From Pachyseris speciosa (Eukaryota; Cnidaria; Anthozoa; Scleractinia; Pachyseridae), in the NCBI GenBank assembly GCA_016490735.1, contig JAEMWC010001104.1, forward strand, positions 86,001-150,000: a DNA stretch of 64,000 nt. The letters are read 5' to 3'. A program made the translations under genes and the position numbers. Of this stretch, positions 61,001 to 63,435 are shown piece after piece (the stretch's first letter is position 1; every line of letters begins with the position of its first letter). The notes under the pieces are model-generated. The model did no database searches, had not been told where the DNA came from, and was given only the letters and a program-made list of their open reading frames with translations.

Positions 61001-62490
61001 TTTAATTTGACACACGTTCGGTTTTGTAAATTCGCAAGACTCCAACACAACCTATAGGCTTTGATTACACCATTGGTTTCTGCAGGGGGTTTCCACATCA
61101 CCTCCAAGGAATCGGGCTTCGTATTATTAACTCCCTCTATCACCGGTGCACCAGGCACTGCGATCGAAAAGTAAATTCAGAACACTGAATACGTACATTC
61201 AATGACTGACTGACTGATTGACTGACTGACTGACTGACTGACTGATTGATTGATTGATTGATCGAATTGATTGATTGATTGATTGATTGGCATACTTAGG
61301 TACTTAATAAAGACAGAAGAAAATTATTAACAGCCCAAGGTTGCAATTGCGTGAGAATGGAGCAGAAAATCTACTGCATCTTTCAGTTTAAATGTAGCTG
61401 AATGTAATTTAGGCTAAGTTAAACTCGGGACATGGTGGTCAGCGGCTGTTCACAGTGCCCATGCGCATGGGGTACATGTGGGGGGGGGGGGGGGAAATGG
61501 CTTGCAGGGGCTTGCATGATTTGCATTCTATCCACGTTGAGGACAGCTTCCTTCGCTCTCGTGCGTTTCAAGTGCTTTTCAGTTCCCACGCCTTCCACCT
61601 TTCTGTGCTGCCTTAGGAGTGTGGTAAGTATAAGAGTCTATGAGCATCTCCGCTGATCCATCAGCGTGACGGTGCATGGTGGTTGCCGCTCTCATGGTTC
61701 CCATGGATACCTGCATGCTCGGCTCGCTTCACGCGCGGCTCCACCTAACCTATGGCACCTTCCCCAAGCTCATCTTGGCGATGAGTTTAACATGCCGCTT
61801 GAGGCAATTGAATCGGCGCACCTCAACTAAAACCTCTAACGACGGCAACACCAACGGCAACGAAAATGTCATTTCAAAATACAAGTTCTCGTTATTGTAA
61901 GTACCGGTAACCCCGTTTCGCGATTATTCTGACTCCTTCAGCTTGTGAATTAAGGACGAACTACGCAAGACCTAACAAAAATTATACTGGACGGCATCAA
62001 AACAAAGTGGAAGGAAGAAAGATTTACCGTCATATGTTGTCTTGCTGGAGAGGGCAATAAATGAACCAAAATGTGAAAAGCACGTGCAGAGAGATTGTTG
62101 TTGCTCGTTACCCAGTTTTTTTCTGGCGTTCTCATTGTCGTTACAGCTGCCTTTCCTAAGCTCTCTGGTTTCTTTTTATAATAAGGAGGAACTTACCGTC
62201 TTCAAATGTCGTGTTCACGACAACCTCACTAGGTGGTCCAACACCTATATTATTTTCTGCCTGCACAGTGAAATAATACGATGAATACTTCTTCAGGTTT
62301 GTCACAAGAATTCGTGTTGTGTTGTCAGAAGTGCTGTTGTTTGCCTCTTTGCCCGAAGAAACGTTGTACTTCACGATGTAACGCGTAATGATACCATTTC
62401 TGTCCAGTTCCAGTGGTGGCCTCCATTTGATGAGTATAGATGTTGATGACTGCGTCAGTGCCATTACATCCTGAGGCGATCCGGCTGGCG
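10916..62490 (-). CDS. FN3-repeat receptor tyrosine kinase gene, internal part (14 exons in window)
   Basis: A receptor tyrosine kinase would bind an extracellular ligand, dimerise and phosphorylate tyrosines on itself and partners. Exons in transcript order: 62490-62197, 61157-60966, 60318-60226, 58922-58635, 45449-45159, 40354-40255, 38169-37827, 36992-36950, 22472-22344, 20806-20785, 19948-19758, 19294-19178, 18499-18315, 11035-10916. Each has AG and GT borders, and all phases fit across 13 junctions, giving about 802 codons. Domains: FN3 x5, a run of five Arg, one TM helix, a glycine loop GSGAFG, the beta3 Lys in IAAKCF, the alphaC Glu in MREIE, a kinase insert, HRDLAARN and DFG. The Asp, Asn and Lys needed for catalysis are present. 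The family could be FGFR/Tie-like or a cnidarian-specific RTK. The signal peptide, N-terminal ectodomain and C-lobe lie outside the window. Confidence 0.93.
11041..12304. other. Intron of the kinase gene, no identifiable feature
   Basis: Mostly unique-looking AT-rich DNA. A short duplicated phrase (agaccataaggttta) occurs at about 11038-11070. I see no exon or known repeat. Confidence 0.5.
12305..13910. mobile_element. 1.6-kb TIR element carrying a SAP-like gene
   Basis: The ends are inverted repeats of about 40 bases beginning AGGGACCGTTC, followed by a poly-G stretch and GGCTGGTGGG. Subterminal G-rich/C-rich blocks (GGGGGTCA) recur on both sides. Inside is a degenerate SAP-like gene (12982-13646). 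The same right-end sequence occurs at 56350-56388 and related internal sequence at 45570-45650, so this is a repeated family. I see no transposase and no clear target duplication. Confidence 0.75.
12982..13646 (+). pseudogene. SAP-like DNA-binding protein fragment with acidic tail
   Basis: From 12982 a Lys/Glu/Arg-rich helix leads to HAWKDLCED and then, after a [14 protein letters not shown], which has the spacing of a SAP-type DNA-binding helix-extended-helix. Near 13235 the frame shifts into 13248-13646, which is very acidic (Asp/Ser/Asp runs) and ends with a THSGR motif. A second copy of the same family is at 54925-55190 on the minus strand. I recall such SAP-domain proteins being repeated in coral transposons. 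Non-functional here. Confidence 0.6.
13987..14170. mobile_element. MITE, GAAGGGCTGAGAGC family, right end lost
   Basis: Starts GAAGGGCTGAGAGCATAAAC and contains a fold-back pair (AGGTCGTTTTTCGATTTTCC against its complement). It is a direct repeat of 15166-15376 but lacks the last 35-40 bases of the right arm. Confidence 0.85.
14171..15165. other. Spacer between two MITE copies, no gene seen
   Basis: Unique-looking sequence with no long frame and no recognisable repeat. Confidence 0.4.
15166..15376. mobile_element. MITE, GAAGGGCTGAGAGC family, complete
   Basis: 211 bp with terminal inverted repeats of about 65 bases (GAAGGGCTGAGAGC... against ...GCTCTCAGCCCTTC). The whole element can fold into a hairpin around a central spacer. 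It is over 95% identical by eye to 13987-14170 where they overlap. Confidence 0.9.
16207..16686. repeat. Tandem duplication of a 230-250 bp unit
   Basis: Units at about 16207-16433 and 16434-16686 share the phrases TTTTGAATACATTGTGTGTAG, TGGCCTCACGCTTGAAGAACG and the ATTATCACGTATGATTTGC block. Within each unit the phrase GTGGCCTCACxCTTxAAGAACG is itself repeated two or three times. No coding sense. Confidence 0.8.
17438..17530 (-). mobile_element. LINE 3'-end fragment with (GAACT)n tail
   Basis: Read on the minus strand it ends AAAATAAAATGAACTGAACTGAACTGAAC, a short tandem tail of the kind left by non-LTR elements. No coding region is preserved. Confidence 0.45.
17957..18000. repeat. (GTTTT)n microsatellite
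   Basis: About seven GTTTT units followed by a T-run. Confidence 0.8.
18315..18499 (-). CDS. RTK exon: kinase hinge and insert
   Basis: 185 nt (two bases complete a codon, then 61 codons; ends phase 0). It contains [16 protein letters not shown], the hinge and alphaD of a tyrosine kinase, then a charged insert of about 20 residues and the alphaE start [12 protein letters not shown]. Acceptor CACAG, donor GTATGT. Confidence 0.95.
18760..18905. mobile_element. 146-bp MITE in a kinase intron
   Basis: Terminal inverted repeats of about 40 bases, GGTTAGCCTC...AATTCACAAAT against ATTTGTGAAT...GAGGCTAACC. Confidence 0.8.
19178..19294 (-). CDS. RTK exon: alphaC helix
   Basis: 117 nt, phase 1 to phase 1. 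It contains [11 protein letters not shown] with the alphaC Glu, then [11 protein letters not shown] (beta4). Acceptor GCATCAG, donor GTAAGT. Confidence 0.94.
19758..19948 (-). CDS. RTK exon: juxtamembrane and glycine loop
   Basis: 191 nt. An acidic juxtamembrane ([20 protein letters not shown]) is followed by [12 protein letters not shown], the ATP-binding loop, and IAAKCF with the beta3 Lys. Acceptor TTCAG, donor GTAAGA. The Tyr in EQGYELEE is a possible phosphosite. Confidence 0.95.
20110..20225 (-). mobile_element. LINE 3'-end fragment with (ACA)n tail
   Basis: On the minus strand it reads ...TTTGTGTGGAATAAACAACAACAACAA, again a polyadenylation-like signal followed by a short tandem tail. 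No coding sense. Confidence 0.45.
20785..20806 (-). CDS. RTK 22-nt micro-exon, juxtamembrane
   Basis: Bounded by TGCAG and GTAAGTG. It completes a Val codon from the TM exon, adds YKAKAA, and starts an Asn codon completed by the next exon. It is supported only by exact phase fit and splice sites, but no other candidate in this 1.5-kb gap fits both neighbours. Confidence 0.78.
20850..22343. other. Kinase intron, no identifiable feature
   Basis: AT-rich; no exon, TIR or coding remnant seen. Confidence 0.4.
22344..22472 (-). CDS. RTK exon: transmembrane helix
   Basis: 129 nt, starting with 2 bases that complete an Asp codon and ending phase 1. After a short linker (KGTAPTERK) comes [20 protein letters not shown], a single membrane helix, then the stop-transfer CKRRMT. 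Acceptor GGTAG, donor GTATGG. Confidence 0.93.
22473..23939. other. Kinase intron, no identifiable feature
   Basis: Several short frames but nothing with recognisable sense; the 23238-23429 frame has no family I know. Confidence 0.35.
23940..24139. repeat. Repeat of the GTGGCTAAACG / CAAACATT family at the 3' side of the LINE
   Basis: Contains GGTGGCTAAACG, CAAACATTTTCATCCAACATCG and GTTTGACCAAAC. Related phrases occur in inverted order at 29110-29290 beyond the LINE's 5' end, so the LINE may lie inside a larger MITE-like unit or between two copies. Confidence 0.5.
24140..27580 (-). CDS. LINE ORF2: endonuclease and reverse transcriptase, 1146 codons open
   Basis: Nicks target DNA and reverse-transcribes the element RNA at the nick. 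The N-terminal 230 residues are an exonuclease/endonuclease/phosphatase-type domain: [25 protein letters not shown] and TDHSAI with the catalytic Asn, Glu, Asp and His. RT motifs follow: [39 protein letters not shown] and LYADDTTAF with the two catalytic Asp. A connection region follows and the frame ends in a Cys motif normally followed by more residues, so the C-terminus is truncated. It has no internal stop, which marks a fairly young copy. Confidence 0.92.
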   Translation of the reverse strand: MSKITIGKQCKNFIMNDPIDFKCLSVNIRGLNKALKRRTVFRWLHHQNCPFVFLQETYSSKECENAWRAEWGGEVFFSHGTNHSKGTMILINPKIQCKVEKQVCDKNGRYILDTKIASSHIVLVNIYAPNDARQQVLFFQKLQKQLQEYANETIIIGGDFNCTLSEKDKKGGNLNSRKNLVVEEIKKLCNLYGLNDVWRLLNPNTEQFTWRNKSFKIQCRLDLFLTPPKFNNPIEMCKILWAPETDHSAILIHIKSEELKQKRGPGFWKFNQSLLQDETYVSNLRAEITKFKQKYIDVKDLSLRWDLIKMEIRGFTIQYSKNKARKRRAEENHLQKQINDLYKKAELQPNDKTIITDINNARSRLRKIMQHKTKGTILRSKVRWHEQGERNTRYFYGLEKRNHEKKTVTKLKLPDGNFTNDQFEILEEQMRFYKTLYTSKRDVSSGSNDFLPSFLENITSLKNDDMLSCEGKVSPEECLKALNDFKNQKSPGSDGFQAEFYKYFWKELYEDMTNSFNFAFDTGKLPISQRRGVITLIPKPNKDNTLLDNLRPISLLNVDYKILTKVIAKRLEKVLPNIINPDQTGYVKDRYIGENVRLILDVMSYTEENNIPGVALFLDFRKAFDTIEWDFINNTLKKFGFGPDIQNWIKVFYNDVSSCVMNNGHASEFFRLERGVRQGCPLSGLLFILGIEILARAIKHDSTINGIKVGEKEIKVSLYADDTTAFVGDLDSITNLLTLLKKFKFVSGLEINPAKTEGMWLGRWKNSTETPFGFRWPRDPIKALGVFFSYDLNKLNELNFAEKIRTLEKTLNGWKRRNLTLYGKMNIVKTLGLSKLIYNTSVLVIPGNFIKEIETLIFNFIWDGKPAKIKKSTIIGEKKQGGLKMTDFHTMNKSLKVAWIPRLQSNSDASWKIIPEAALEKFGGLSFLTNCNYDISSLQINNLPSFYREILTFWQNTKVAFEKPTSPQGEIIWNNKNIRINGKSLFFKRWFDKGIIYVKDLLKADNNFIPFTQFCEKFRLKIPFTLYFGLINAIPASWESEIKHNSVFPISRQTQGYKEMKISTKTVNSILLKDIFIAPTAESKILRHGFTQENIHRVYEFPFKFKNDISVTMFQFKVIHNILPTKVNLCRAKVCESDVCPQCFAK
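28035..28922 (-). pseudogene. LINE ORF1: coiled-coil RNA-binding protein with one nonsense codon
   Basis: 296 codons from ATG at 28922 to the stop at 28035, open except for one in-frame TAA at 28806-28808. The order is a basic N-terminus (KDKEKKRQR), a long coiled coil (about residues 40-110), then an RRM-like and C-terminal domain with [11 protein letters not shown] and [17 protein letters not shown], as in L1 ORF1p (Transposase_22). ORF1p forms a trimer that coats the LINE RNA. An internal restart at 28415 would yield only the C-terminal part. Confidence 0.85.
29110..29300. repeat. Repeat of the GTGGCTAAACG / CAAACATT family at the 5' side of the LINE
   Basis: GGTGGCTAAACG occurs twice (29113 and 29217 areas), with GATCAAACATTTG and CCAACGATGTTGGATGAAAAT. 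It is related in inverted orientation to 23940-24080. Confidence 0.5.
29590..30129. mobile_element. Remnant of a RecQ / zinc-finger chimeric element (copy 1)
   Basis: On the plus strand, 29600-29740 reads [13 protein letters not shown]...DVLAVLPT, then a stop, then FGK. This is the Q-motif and Walker A of a RecQ-type helicase with the first Gly of the P-loop lost. 29785-29865 reads [20 protein letters not shown], motif Ia. On the minus strand, 30129-29870 carries [16 protein letters not shown], matching the [15 protein letters not shown] region of the minus-strand gene in the element at 32359-33856. The two fragments converge, as in that second element. Ends not resolved. Confidence 0.6.
30485..32358. 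repeat. 17-bp minisatellite, left block
   Basis: About 1.87 kb of TGTTCCTAC and TGATCCTG blocks in irregular order, giving a basic 17-bp unit with 9-bp and 8-bp sub-units (TGTTCCTTC is a common variant). It continues at 33857-34555 after a transposon insertion. No spacers of unique sequence are present, so it is not a CRISPR array. Confidence 0.95.
32629..33020 (+). pseudogene. RecQ-like helicase 5' fragment
   Basis: ATG at 32629 in a MADNLSEL context. The Q-motif region is [15 protein letters not shown], Walker A is LPTGYGKSL and motif Ia is [17 protein letters not shown]. After LVFSSG (about 33015) RecQ similarity ends and the frame runs into the antisense of the neighbouring gene. The motif II DExH box and all later helicase motifs are absent. 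A helicase with this content could bind nucleotide but not unwind DNA. Confidence 0.82.
32952..33683 (-). pseudogene. Cys-rich (ZAD-like) zinc-finger protein 5' part
   Basis: One frame from 33683 to 32952 with a single TAA at 33366-33368. A basic N-terminal region ([10 protein letters not shown]) is followed by NCRLCGC, then on the other side of the stop [20 protein letters not shown]. The Cys-x2-Cys ... Cys-x2-type spacing is like a ZAD or similar zinc-binding fold. [15 protein letters not shown] follows, and the frame then reads antisense to the RecQ fragment. The same KRxLPxSVxxPD region occurs at 29870-30010. Likely a DNA-binding protein of the parent transposon. Confidence 0.6.
33857..34555. 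repeat. 17-bp minisatellite, right block
   Basis: Same TGTTCCTAC / TGATCCTG units as 30485-32358. It runs directly into BEL/Pao sequence at about 34556. Confidence 0.95.
34556..35290 (-). pseudogene. BEL/Pao gag, N-terminal fragment
   Basis: Frame 35219-34782 starts [14 protein letters not shown] and is a long helix with charged heptads, then a Ser/Pro-rich linker. After a shift near 34790 another frame reads [17 protein letters not shown] and [12 protein letters not shown], the conserved first domain of BEL/Pao gag (DUF1759-like). The expected Trp at the start of this domain is a stop. The region 35220-35290 is the leader, with a TGGCGAGATCC stretch next to the LTR edge as a possible primer-binding site. 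The gene is cut off on the left by the minisatellite. Confidence 0.75.
35291..35511 (-). repeat. BEL/Pao LTR fragment, interrupted
   Basis: Starts TGTAACGACC directly after the presumed primer-binding site, so this is the inner edge of the 5' LTR read on the minus strand. It breaks off at the Penelope insertion. The phrase ATTCCTAACTCA appears on both sides of that insertion (35501 and 36306 areas), so the LTR probably resumes at about 36270. Confidence 0.5.
35512..36268. mobile_element. Penelope-like element 3' end as an inverted dimer
   Basis: Left arm 35512-35795 and right arm about 35985-36268 are near-perfect inverted copies. Each carries the end of the endonuclease gene, the 3' UTR and the same outer end ATAAAAGTTAAAAG. 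Between them lies the unique part of the endonuclease gene of the left copy and a perfect palindrome around 35958-35985 (TTGAGATTGACAG and its complement). Penelope-like elements are known for partial inverted and tandem copies, which fits. Confidence 0.85.
35643..36002 (-). pseudogene. GIY-YIG endonuclease domain of the Penelope-like element
   Basis: [19 protein letters not shown] matches the GIY-YIG core in the Penelope form (V-Y-x11-Y-V-G), with a Cys pair between (CEKC) and the Arg in [10 protein letters not shown]. Further down are EGHSVD and the C-terminal helix ending in LTPKRR. The right arm repeats the last 48 codons in inverse orientation (about 35992-36135, plus strand). The reverse transcriptase part is absent; the domain reading is open but 5'-truncated. 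Confidence 0.85.
36466..36603 (+). pseudogene. Acidic N-terminal fragment of a repeat-encoded protein
   Basis: Starts MANEADE, then after a one-base shift reads [20 protein letters not shown] to TAA at about 36603. I recall similar acidic starts in coral repeat proteins with C2H2 fingers, but nothing further is preserved here. Confidence 0.3.
36655..36840. repeat. (GATGGC/GGCAAT)n microsatellite-like region
   Basis: Degenerate hexamers ATGGCA, ATGGTG and GGCAAT. The left edge resembles the end of the repeat at 61840-62165. Confidence 0.7.
36950..36992 (-). CDS. RTK 43-nt exon closing the last FN3 domain
   Basis: Between TTTGCAG and GTATGTTC. Reads [14 protein letters not shown] plus one base; that base joins the TM exon to make Asp. 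Phase 0 to phase 1 exactly bridges the neighbouring exons, and the residues fit the last beta-strand of an FN3 domain. Confidence 0.88.
37163..37467. mobile_element. 305-bp MITE, AAGAAACGAGGACGCGA family
   Basis: Terminal inverted repeats of about 33 bases, AAGAAACGAGGACGCGA against TCGCGTCCTCGTTTCTT. Internal phrases (CGTCATTTCAAA, TTCTCGTTATTGTA, TTTCGCGATTATTC) recur in 61840-62165. Confidence 0.8.
37827..38169 (-). CDS. RTK exon: main part of the membrane-proximal FN3 with RRRRR site
   Basis: 343 nt, one base completes Ser, then 114 codons, ending phase 0 (AAG|gttgtc). Starts FYQVIVIEL (FN3 C-strand) and ends [12 protein letters not shown]. Between them is an inserted loop with [13 protein letters not shown], five Arg in a row, a furin-type cleavage motif. 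The position, in the last FN3 before the membrane, resembles the processing sites of receptor tyrosine phosphatases of the LAR type. Confidence 0.93.
38170..40254. repeat. Intron with two (TA)n microsatellites
   Basis: (TA)n at 38721-38800 and a GT/TA array at about 39923-40039. A (CTCCC)n run is at 38910-38936 and a C-run at 40197-40208. No exon seen between the two FN3 exons; the stretch 39000-39480 is unique-looking with no clear frame. Confidence 0.85.
40255..40354 (-). CDS. RTK exon: start of the membrane-proximal FN3
   Basis: 100 nt (2 + 96 + 2). Reads [14 protein letters not shown] and then [11 protein letters not shown], the A and B strands of an FN3 domain, ending IV plus two bases of Ser. 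Acceptor ATGCAG, donor GTACGT. It follows the exon at 45159 directly in phase 1. Confidence 0.9.
40355..42376. other. Intron, little recognisable
   Basis: At 41690-41810 the phrase CCCGTGTTT..CACAGACCCCGG recurs two or three times, and an inverted relative is at 41085-41107. No exon or full element identified. Confidence 0.4.
42377..42735 (-). mobile_element. CR1/Jockey-type LINE 3' fragment
   Basis: On the minus strand it reads FFHIRD, then after a shift [19 protein letters not shown] and [10 protein letters not shown] then [10 protein letters not shown], the thumb region typical of CR1/Jockey-type RT (usually DYCNSLLYGLP...NAAARLV). It ends in a short tandem tail (GATGTA)n at 42384-42400. 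5'-truncated and frameshifted. Confidence 0.75.
43241..43260. repeat. Perfect 20-bp palindrome
   Basis: TCCGCCTCAATTGAGGCGGA, preceded by five or six AAGTATCC/AAGTATCT units from 43199. Confidence 0.8.
43547..44287. mobile_element. TIR element, CATTCTCGTCCCCAGAG family
   Basis: CATTCTCGTCCCCAGAGCCAC occurs at 43547 and again in direct orientation at 43691. The inverse, CTCTGGGGACGAGAATG, is at 44271-44287. The segment 43691-44287 therefore has terminal inverted repeats, and a partial second copy precedes it. No transposase. Confidence 0.65.
44734..45120. mobile_element. Foldback MITE next to the FN3 exon
   Basis: Long inverted repeat: the innermost 38 bases (44881-44918 and 44949-44986) are perfectly complementary around a 30-bp loop, and the match continues with gaps to GTGACGTCACAAA on the left and TTTTGTGACGCCATCAC on the right. 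The right arm lies 40 bp from the 45159 exon, and a copy of it lies next to the duplicated exon at 58635. Confidence 0.8.
45159..45449 (-). CDS. RTK FN3 exon, copy 1 of a duplicated exon
   Basis: 291 nt, phase 1-1, one whole FN3 domain ([38 protein letters not shown]). Acceptor TATAG, donor GTAAAT. About 95% identical by eye to 58635-58922. Being symmetrical in phase, it can be skipped, used alone or joined with its twin without a frameshift. Confidence 0.95.
45935..46556. repeat. CACGGCAAAAAGAAA minisatellite in the left TIR
   Basis: About 30 variable 17-20 bp units (CCTCACGGCAAAAAGAAAAA, GACTCGCGGCAAAAAG). The matching block in the right TIR (54700-54890, inverse) has about ten units. The Lys/Arg-rich frame running through it is a repeat by-product. 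Confidence 0.92.
46634..46700 (+). CDS. Zinc-ribbon first exon (left TIR copy)
   Basis: 67 nt from ATG, reading [20 protein letters not shown] then GK, with donor GTATCA. Cys-x2-Cys ... Cys-x2-Cys is a small zinc ribbon. Phase 1. It joins in frame to 49798-49839. An inverse copy with the same length and phase is at 54571-54637. Confidence 0.8.
46701..49797. other. First intron of the HECT-like gene, with minus-strand coding remnants
   Basis: Contains degenerate minus-strand coding fragments (see 47921-49575). AT-rich, and otherwise without recognised repeats. Confidence 0.4.
47921..49575 (-). pseudogene. Possible P2X7-type cytoplasmic domain gene remnant nested in the transposon intron
   Basis: Scattered minus-strand blocks: 49575-49375 with [16 protein letters not shown], 49189-48863 (helical, unidentified), 48420-48214 with [20 protein letters not shown] and IPSCVVSAI, and 48133-47921. 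The second motif block resembles the YRQ...LG+...PSCVV region of the cytoplasmic (ballast-type) domain of P2X7 receptors, which I recall as widely copied in cnidarian repeats. Links between blocks are not proven; some may be unrelated. Confidence 0.35.
49798..49839 (+). CDS. HECT-like gene exon 2
   Basis: 42 nt between TTTCACCAG and GTATGG, phase 1-1. Joins the zinc-ribbon exon to exon 3 and reads [13 protein letters not shown]. Short linker without known fold. Confidence 0.7.
50328..51902 (+). pseudogene. HECT-like (G2E3-type) protein exon 3, HECT N-lobe only, one frameshift
   Basis: After GTCGCAG the frame reads a Ser/Pro/Ala-rich linker, then a conserved domain ([15 protein letters not shown] ... 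[23 protein letters not shown]) known from G2E3-like proteins. At the A-run 50841-50845 the frame shifts by one and continues to TAA at 51902. A Gln-rich segment ([16 protein letters not shown], ubiquitin-interacting-like) precedes a HECT N-lobe: [36 protein letters not shown]. The C-lobe with the catalytic Cys is absent, so no thioester ligase activity is expected. The frameshift may be real or a sequencing error in a homopolymer. Confidence 0.75.
51903..53217. other. Gap between the convergent HECT-like and transposase genes
   Basis: Probably the 3' UTRs of both genes. No further domain found. Confidence 0.4.
53218..54400 (-). pseudogene. DDE integrase-type transposase, exon 2
   Basis: Acceptor TCTCCACAG at 54401, then an acidic start ([19 protein letters not shown]), a helix-turn-helix-like region ([10 protein letters not shown] ... 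[15 protein letters not shown]) and the rve-type catalytic core: the first Asp in [10 protein letters not shown], the second in VTDLGTENG, the Glu in NQRIEGWW. The C-terminal part continues to TAG at 53218. Defects: a one-base shift near 54290 and in-frame stops at 53971-53973 (just before the first Asp), 53620-53622 and two more further on. Residues of the D-D-E triad are intact but the copy cannot make protein. Confidence 0.85.
54571..54637 (-). CDS. Zinc-ribbon first exon (right TIR copy)
   Basis: 67 nt from ATG at 54637, reading [20 protein letters not shown] then GK, donor GTGAGC. Same length and phase as 46634-46700. It joins in phase with the transposase exon at 54400, so the transposase would start with the same zinc ribbon as the HECT-like protein. 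Confidence 0.8.
54907..55190 (-). pseudogene. SAP-like protein fragment, copy 2, split by the 9-kb transposon
   Basis: Reads [29 protein letters not shown], a stop, then [14 protein letters not shown] and an acidic Asp/Ser/Thr tail that runs into the transposon at 54900. The reading resumes at 45922 on the far side ([12 protein letters not shown]). Same family as 12982-13646. Confidence 0.65.
55250..56110 (+). pseudogene. Penelope-like reverse transcriptase C-terminal fragment
   Basis: Open part 55465-55749 starts [13 protein letters not shown] and contains [18 protein letters not shown] and LRLLRTNSS, the conserved region after the RT palm of Penelope-like elements. Shifts follow, with [18 protein letters not shown] and KKWC near 55740-55805. 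From about 55970 a repeated block ([25 protein letters not shown]) follows that may belong to another retroelement. Confidence 0.6.
56389..56411. repeat. Left piece of the foldback MITE beside the duplicated FN3 exon
   Basis: TAAATATCCGAACAAATCCC matches 45063-45082 except one base and directly abuts the end of the SAP element. It is separated from the rest of the duplicated block (from about 58541) by the LINE insertion. Confidence 0.6.
56412..58541 (+). mobile_element. 5'-truncated L1/Tx1-type LINE split by a piggyBac-like element
   Basis: Frames read a degenerate ORF2 C-terminus: [27 protein letters not shown], a Cys-rich segment near 56930-57000, then [19 protein letters not shown] and the end at 57305. 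The 3' UTR runs to 57516, resumes at 58515 with AATAAA (58517-58522), and has a run of nine A at 58534-58542. The host 9-mer AATCCCAAA before it and ATTCCCAAA after it look like a target duplication with one change. Confidence 0.75.
57517..58514. mobile_element. 998-bp piggyBac-like non-autonomous element
   Basis: Flanked by TTAA on both sides (57513-57516 and 58515-58518). Ends CCCATGGC... and ...TCAATGGG form short inverted repeats (CCCAT[GT]G). TTAA duplication with CCC ends is the piggyBac pattern. No transposase inside. Just inside the left end is a GCCGGCCAAAACCGGCC palindrome. Confidence 0.8.
58635..58922 (-). CDS. RTK FN3 exon, copy 2 of a duplicated exon
   Basis: 288 nt, phase 1-1, FN3 domain ([38 protein letters not shown]). 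One codon shorter than 45159-45449 (INN against INEN). Acceptor TATAG, donor GTAAAT. Duplicated intron follows on the right to about 59034. Confidence 0.95.
59035..60225. other. Intron with a GC-box/octamer inverted repeat and a CAGT-type microsatellite
   Basis: 59349-59366 (GGGGCGGGGTAATGCAAAT) and 59394-59414 (ATTTGCATAACCCCGCCCC) form an inverted pair. 59885-60060 is a degenerate (CAGT/CCGT)n array. No exon seen. Confidence 0.6.
60226..60318 (-). CDS. RTK exon: second half of FN3 domain 2
   Basis: 93 nt, phase 1-1. Reads [19 protein letters not shown], the F strand and G-strand turn of FN3, ending TAEG. Acceptor TCTACAG, donor GTACGC. Confidence 0.92.
60674..60732. repeat. Two adjacent hairpins
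   Basis: 60674-60702 (ATTTCAATCAAATC and complement, one central mismatch) directly joined to 60702-60732 (TGTACTTCTACGGTG and complement around one base, perfect). Confidence 0.85.
60966..61157 (-). CDS. RTK exon: first half of FN3 domain 2
   Basis: 192 nt (2 + 189 + 1). Reads [25 protein letters not shown] and YRLCW; the Trp of strand B is in place. Acceptor TCGCAG, donor GTGAGT. Confidence 0.93.
61201..61288. repeat. (GACT)n/(GATT)n microsatellite
   Basis: About 22 tetramers switching from GACT to GATT. Confidence 0.9.
61840..62165. mobile_element. Relative of the 37163-37467 MITE
   Basis: Shares AACGAAAATGTCATTTCAAA, GTTCTCGTTATTGTA, TTTCGCGATTATTC and GGCGTTCTC..GTCGTTAC with that MITE, but the ends have diverged. 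The same end phrase (CCTAAGCTCTCT against CTTAAGCTCTCT) is at 36685. Confidence 0.6.
62197..62490 (-). CDS. RTK exon: FN3 domain 1 (first in window)
   Basis: 294 nt, phase 1-1, a whole FN3 domain: [28 protein letters not shown] and [18 protein letters not shown]. Three Asn-x-Ser/Thr sites (NVSS, NNST, NTT) suggest glycosylation. Acceptor TCCGCAG, donor GTAAGT. The preceding exon must end with one base and lies to the right of the window or is not recognisable. Confidence 0.95.
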
Positions 62491-62789
62491 CTGCGGACAC
62501 AAAAGAAGAAGACAGGTTGATGCCTTCTCTAGACTGACAGCCCATCAAATCCACCGCCTGGCTGAAGGTTTGACTCTCAATGCAAATACAATATAGTAAC
62601 AGGTCGCAACAGTACTCTAACACCAACAAAAACAAACGTAGTGTTTCTAATGGACAAATTACAGTCCACCTAACCTCCCCAATTTTCTTTCGCTAAAATA
62701 AATGTTTGCACCTGTTCGAAATGCACTGCGCTTTTTTTCAAAAACCAAATCTTGACTTTTTATAGACTGCAAAAGTTACGAAGTCACGC

Positions 62790-62947
62790 CATCATCTCTC
62801 ACACGACCAAGCTGATGAGGGGCATGGGTCTATTCCTGATTTGACGTCACAGACTGAGTCCATTTAAACACGCATGCAAAGCAGTTTGTGACCTTAAACC
62901 AGGAATAGACCCATGCCCCTCCTGACTCGGTCGTGTGCCAAATGATG
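62790..62947. mobile_element. 158-bp MITE
   Basis: Inverted repeats of about 48 bases, CATCATCTCTCACACGACC...GGGGCATGGGTCTATTCCTG against the inverse at 62899-62947. Confidence 0.85.
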
Positions 62948-63435
62948 CTTAGTTTATCGTAAGTTTTGAAGAAAGTCTAACAACTGGAAATAAAGTCTAA
63001 ATGTTTTAGGAATAGGTACAAAATATTATATTAACACAAAAGTAATTTGGGCTTAGGTGCACTTTGAAACAGAGATTCTAAAAAGATTACAATGAAGGAA
63101 TTTCTTTCCTTCCAGTGACAATTAAAAGAAACAAAAAATGCGAATAGAGCGCGGTAACCAATTAAGAATTGTGACTCGTCGCAACAGGCGAACCACTCGG
63201 CTACAATGTATTTACAACAAATCCATGGCACGGTTTCACAGCCTTCATTCCGCTCCGTTATATTAGTTAAAGAAGTACCTCTTTCGGAAAGCCAACAATT
63301 TGCCTTAAACATTTTGATATTTTAATAGTTTTATACTTGATTACATATTTTTAGTTTTCAATTAAGCATTGAGTAAAGCGCTATGTAAATCTAATTTTAT
63401 CATCAAAAATCATCATCATTATTAATATTCACTCC

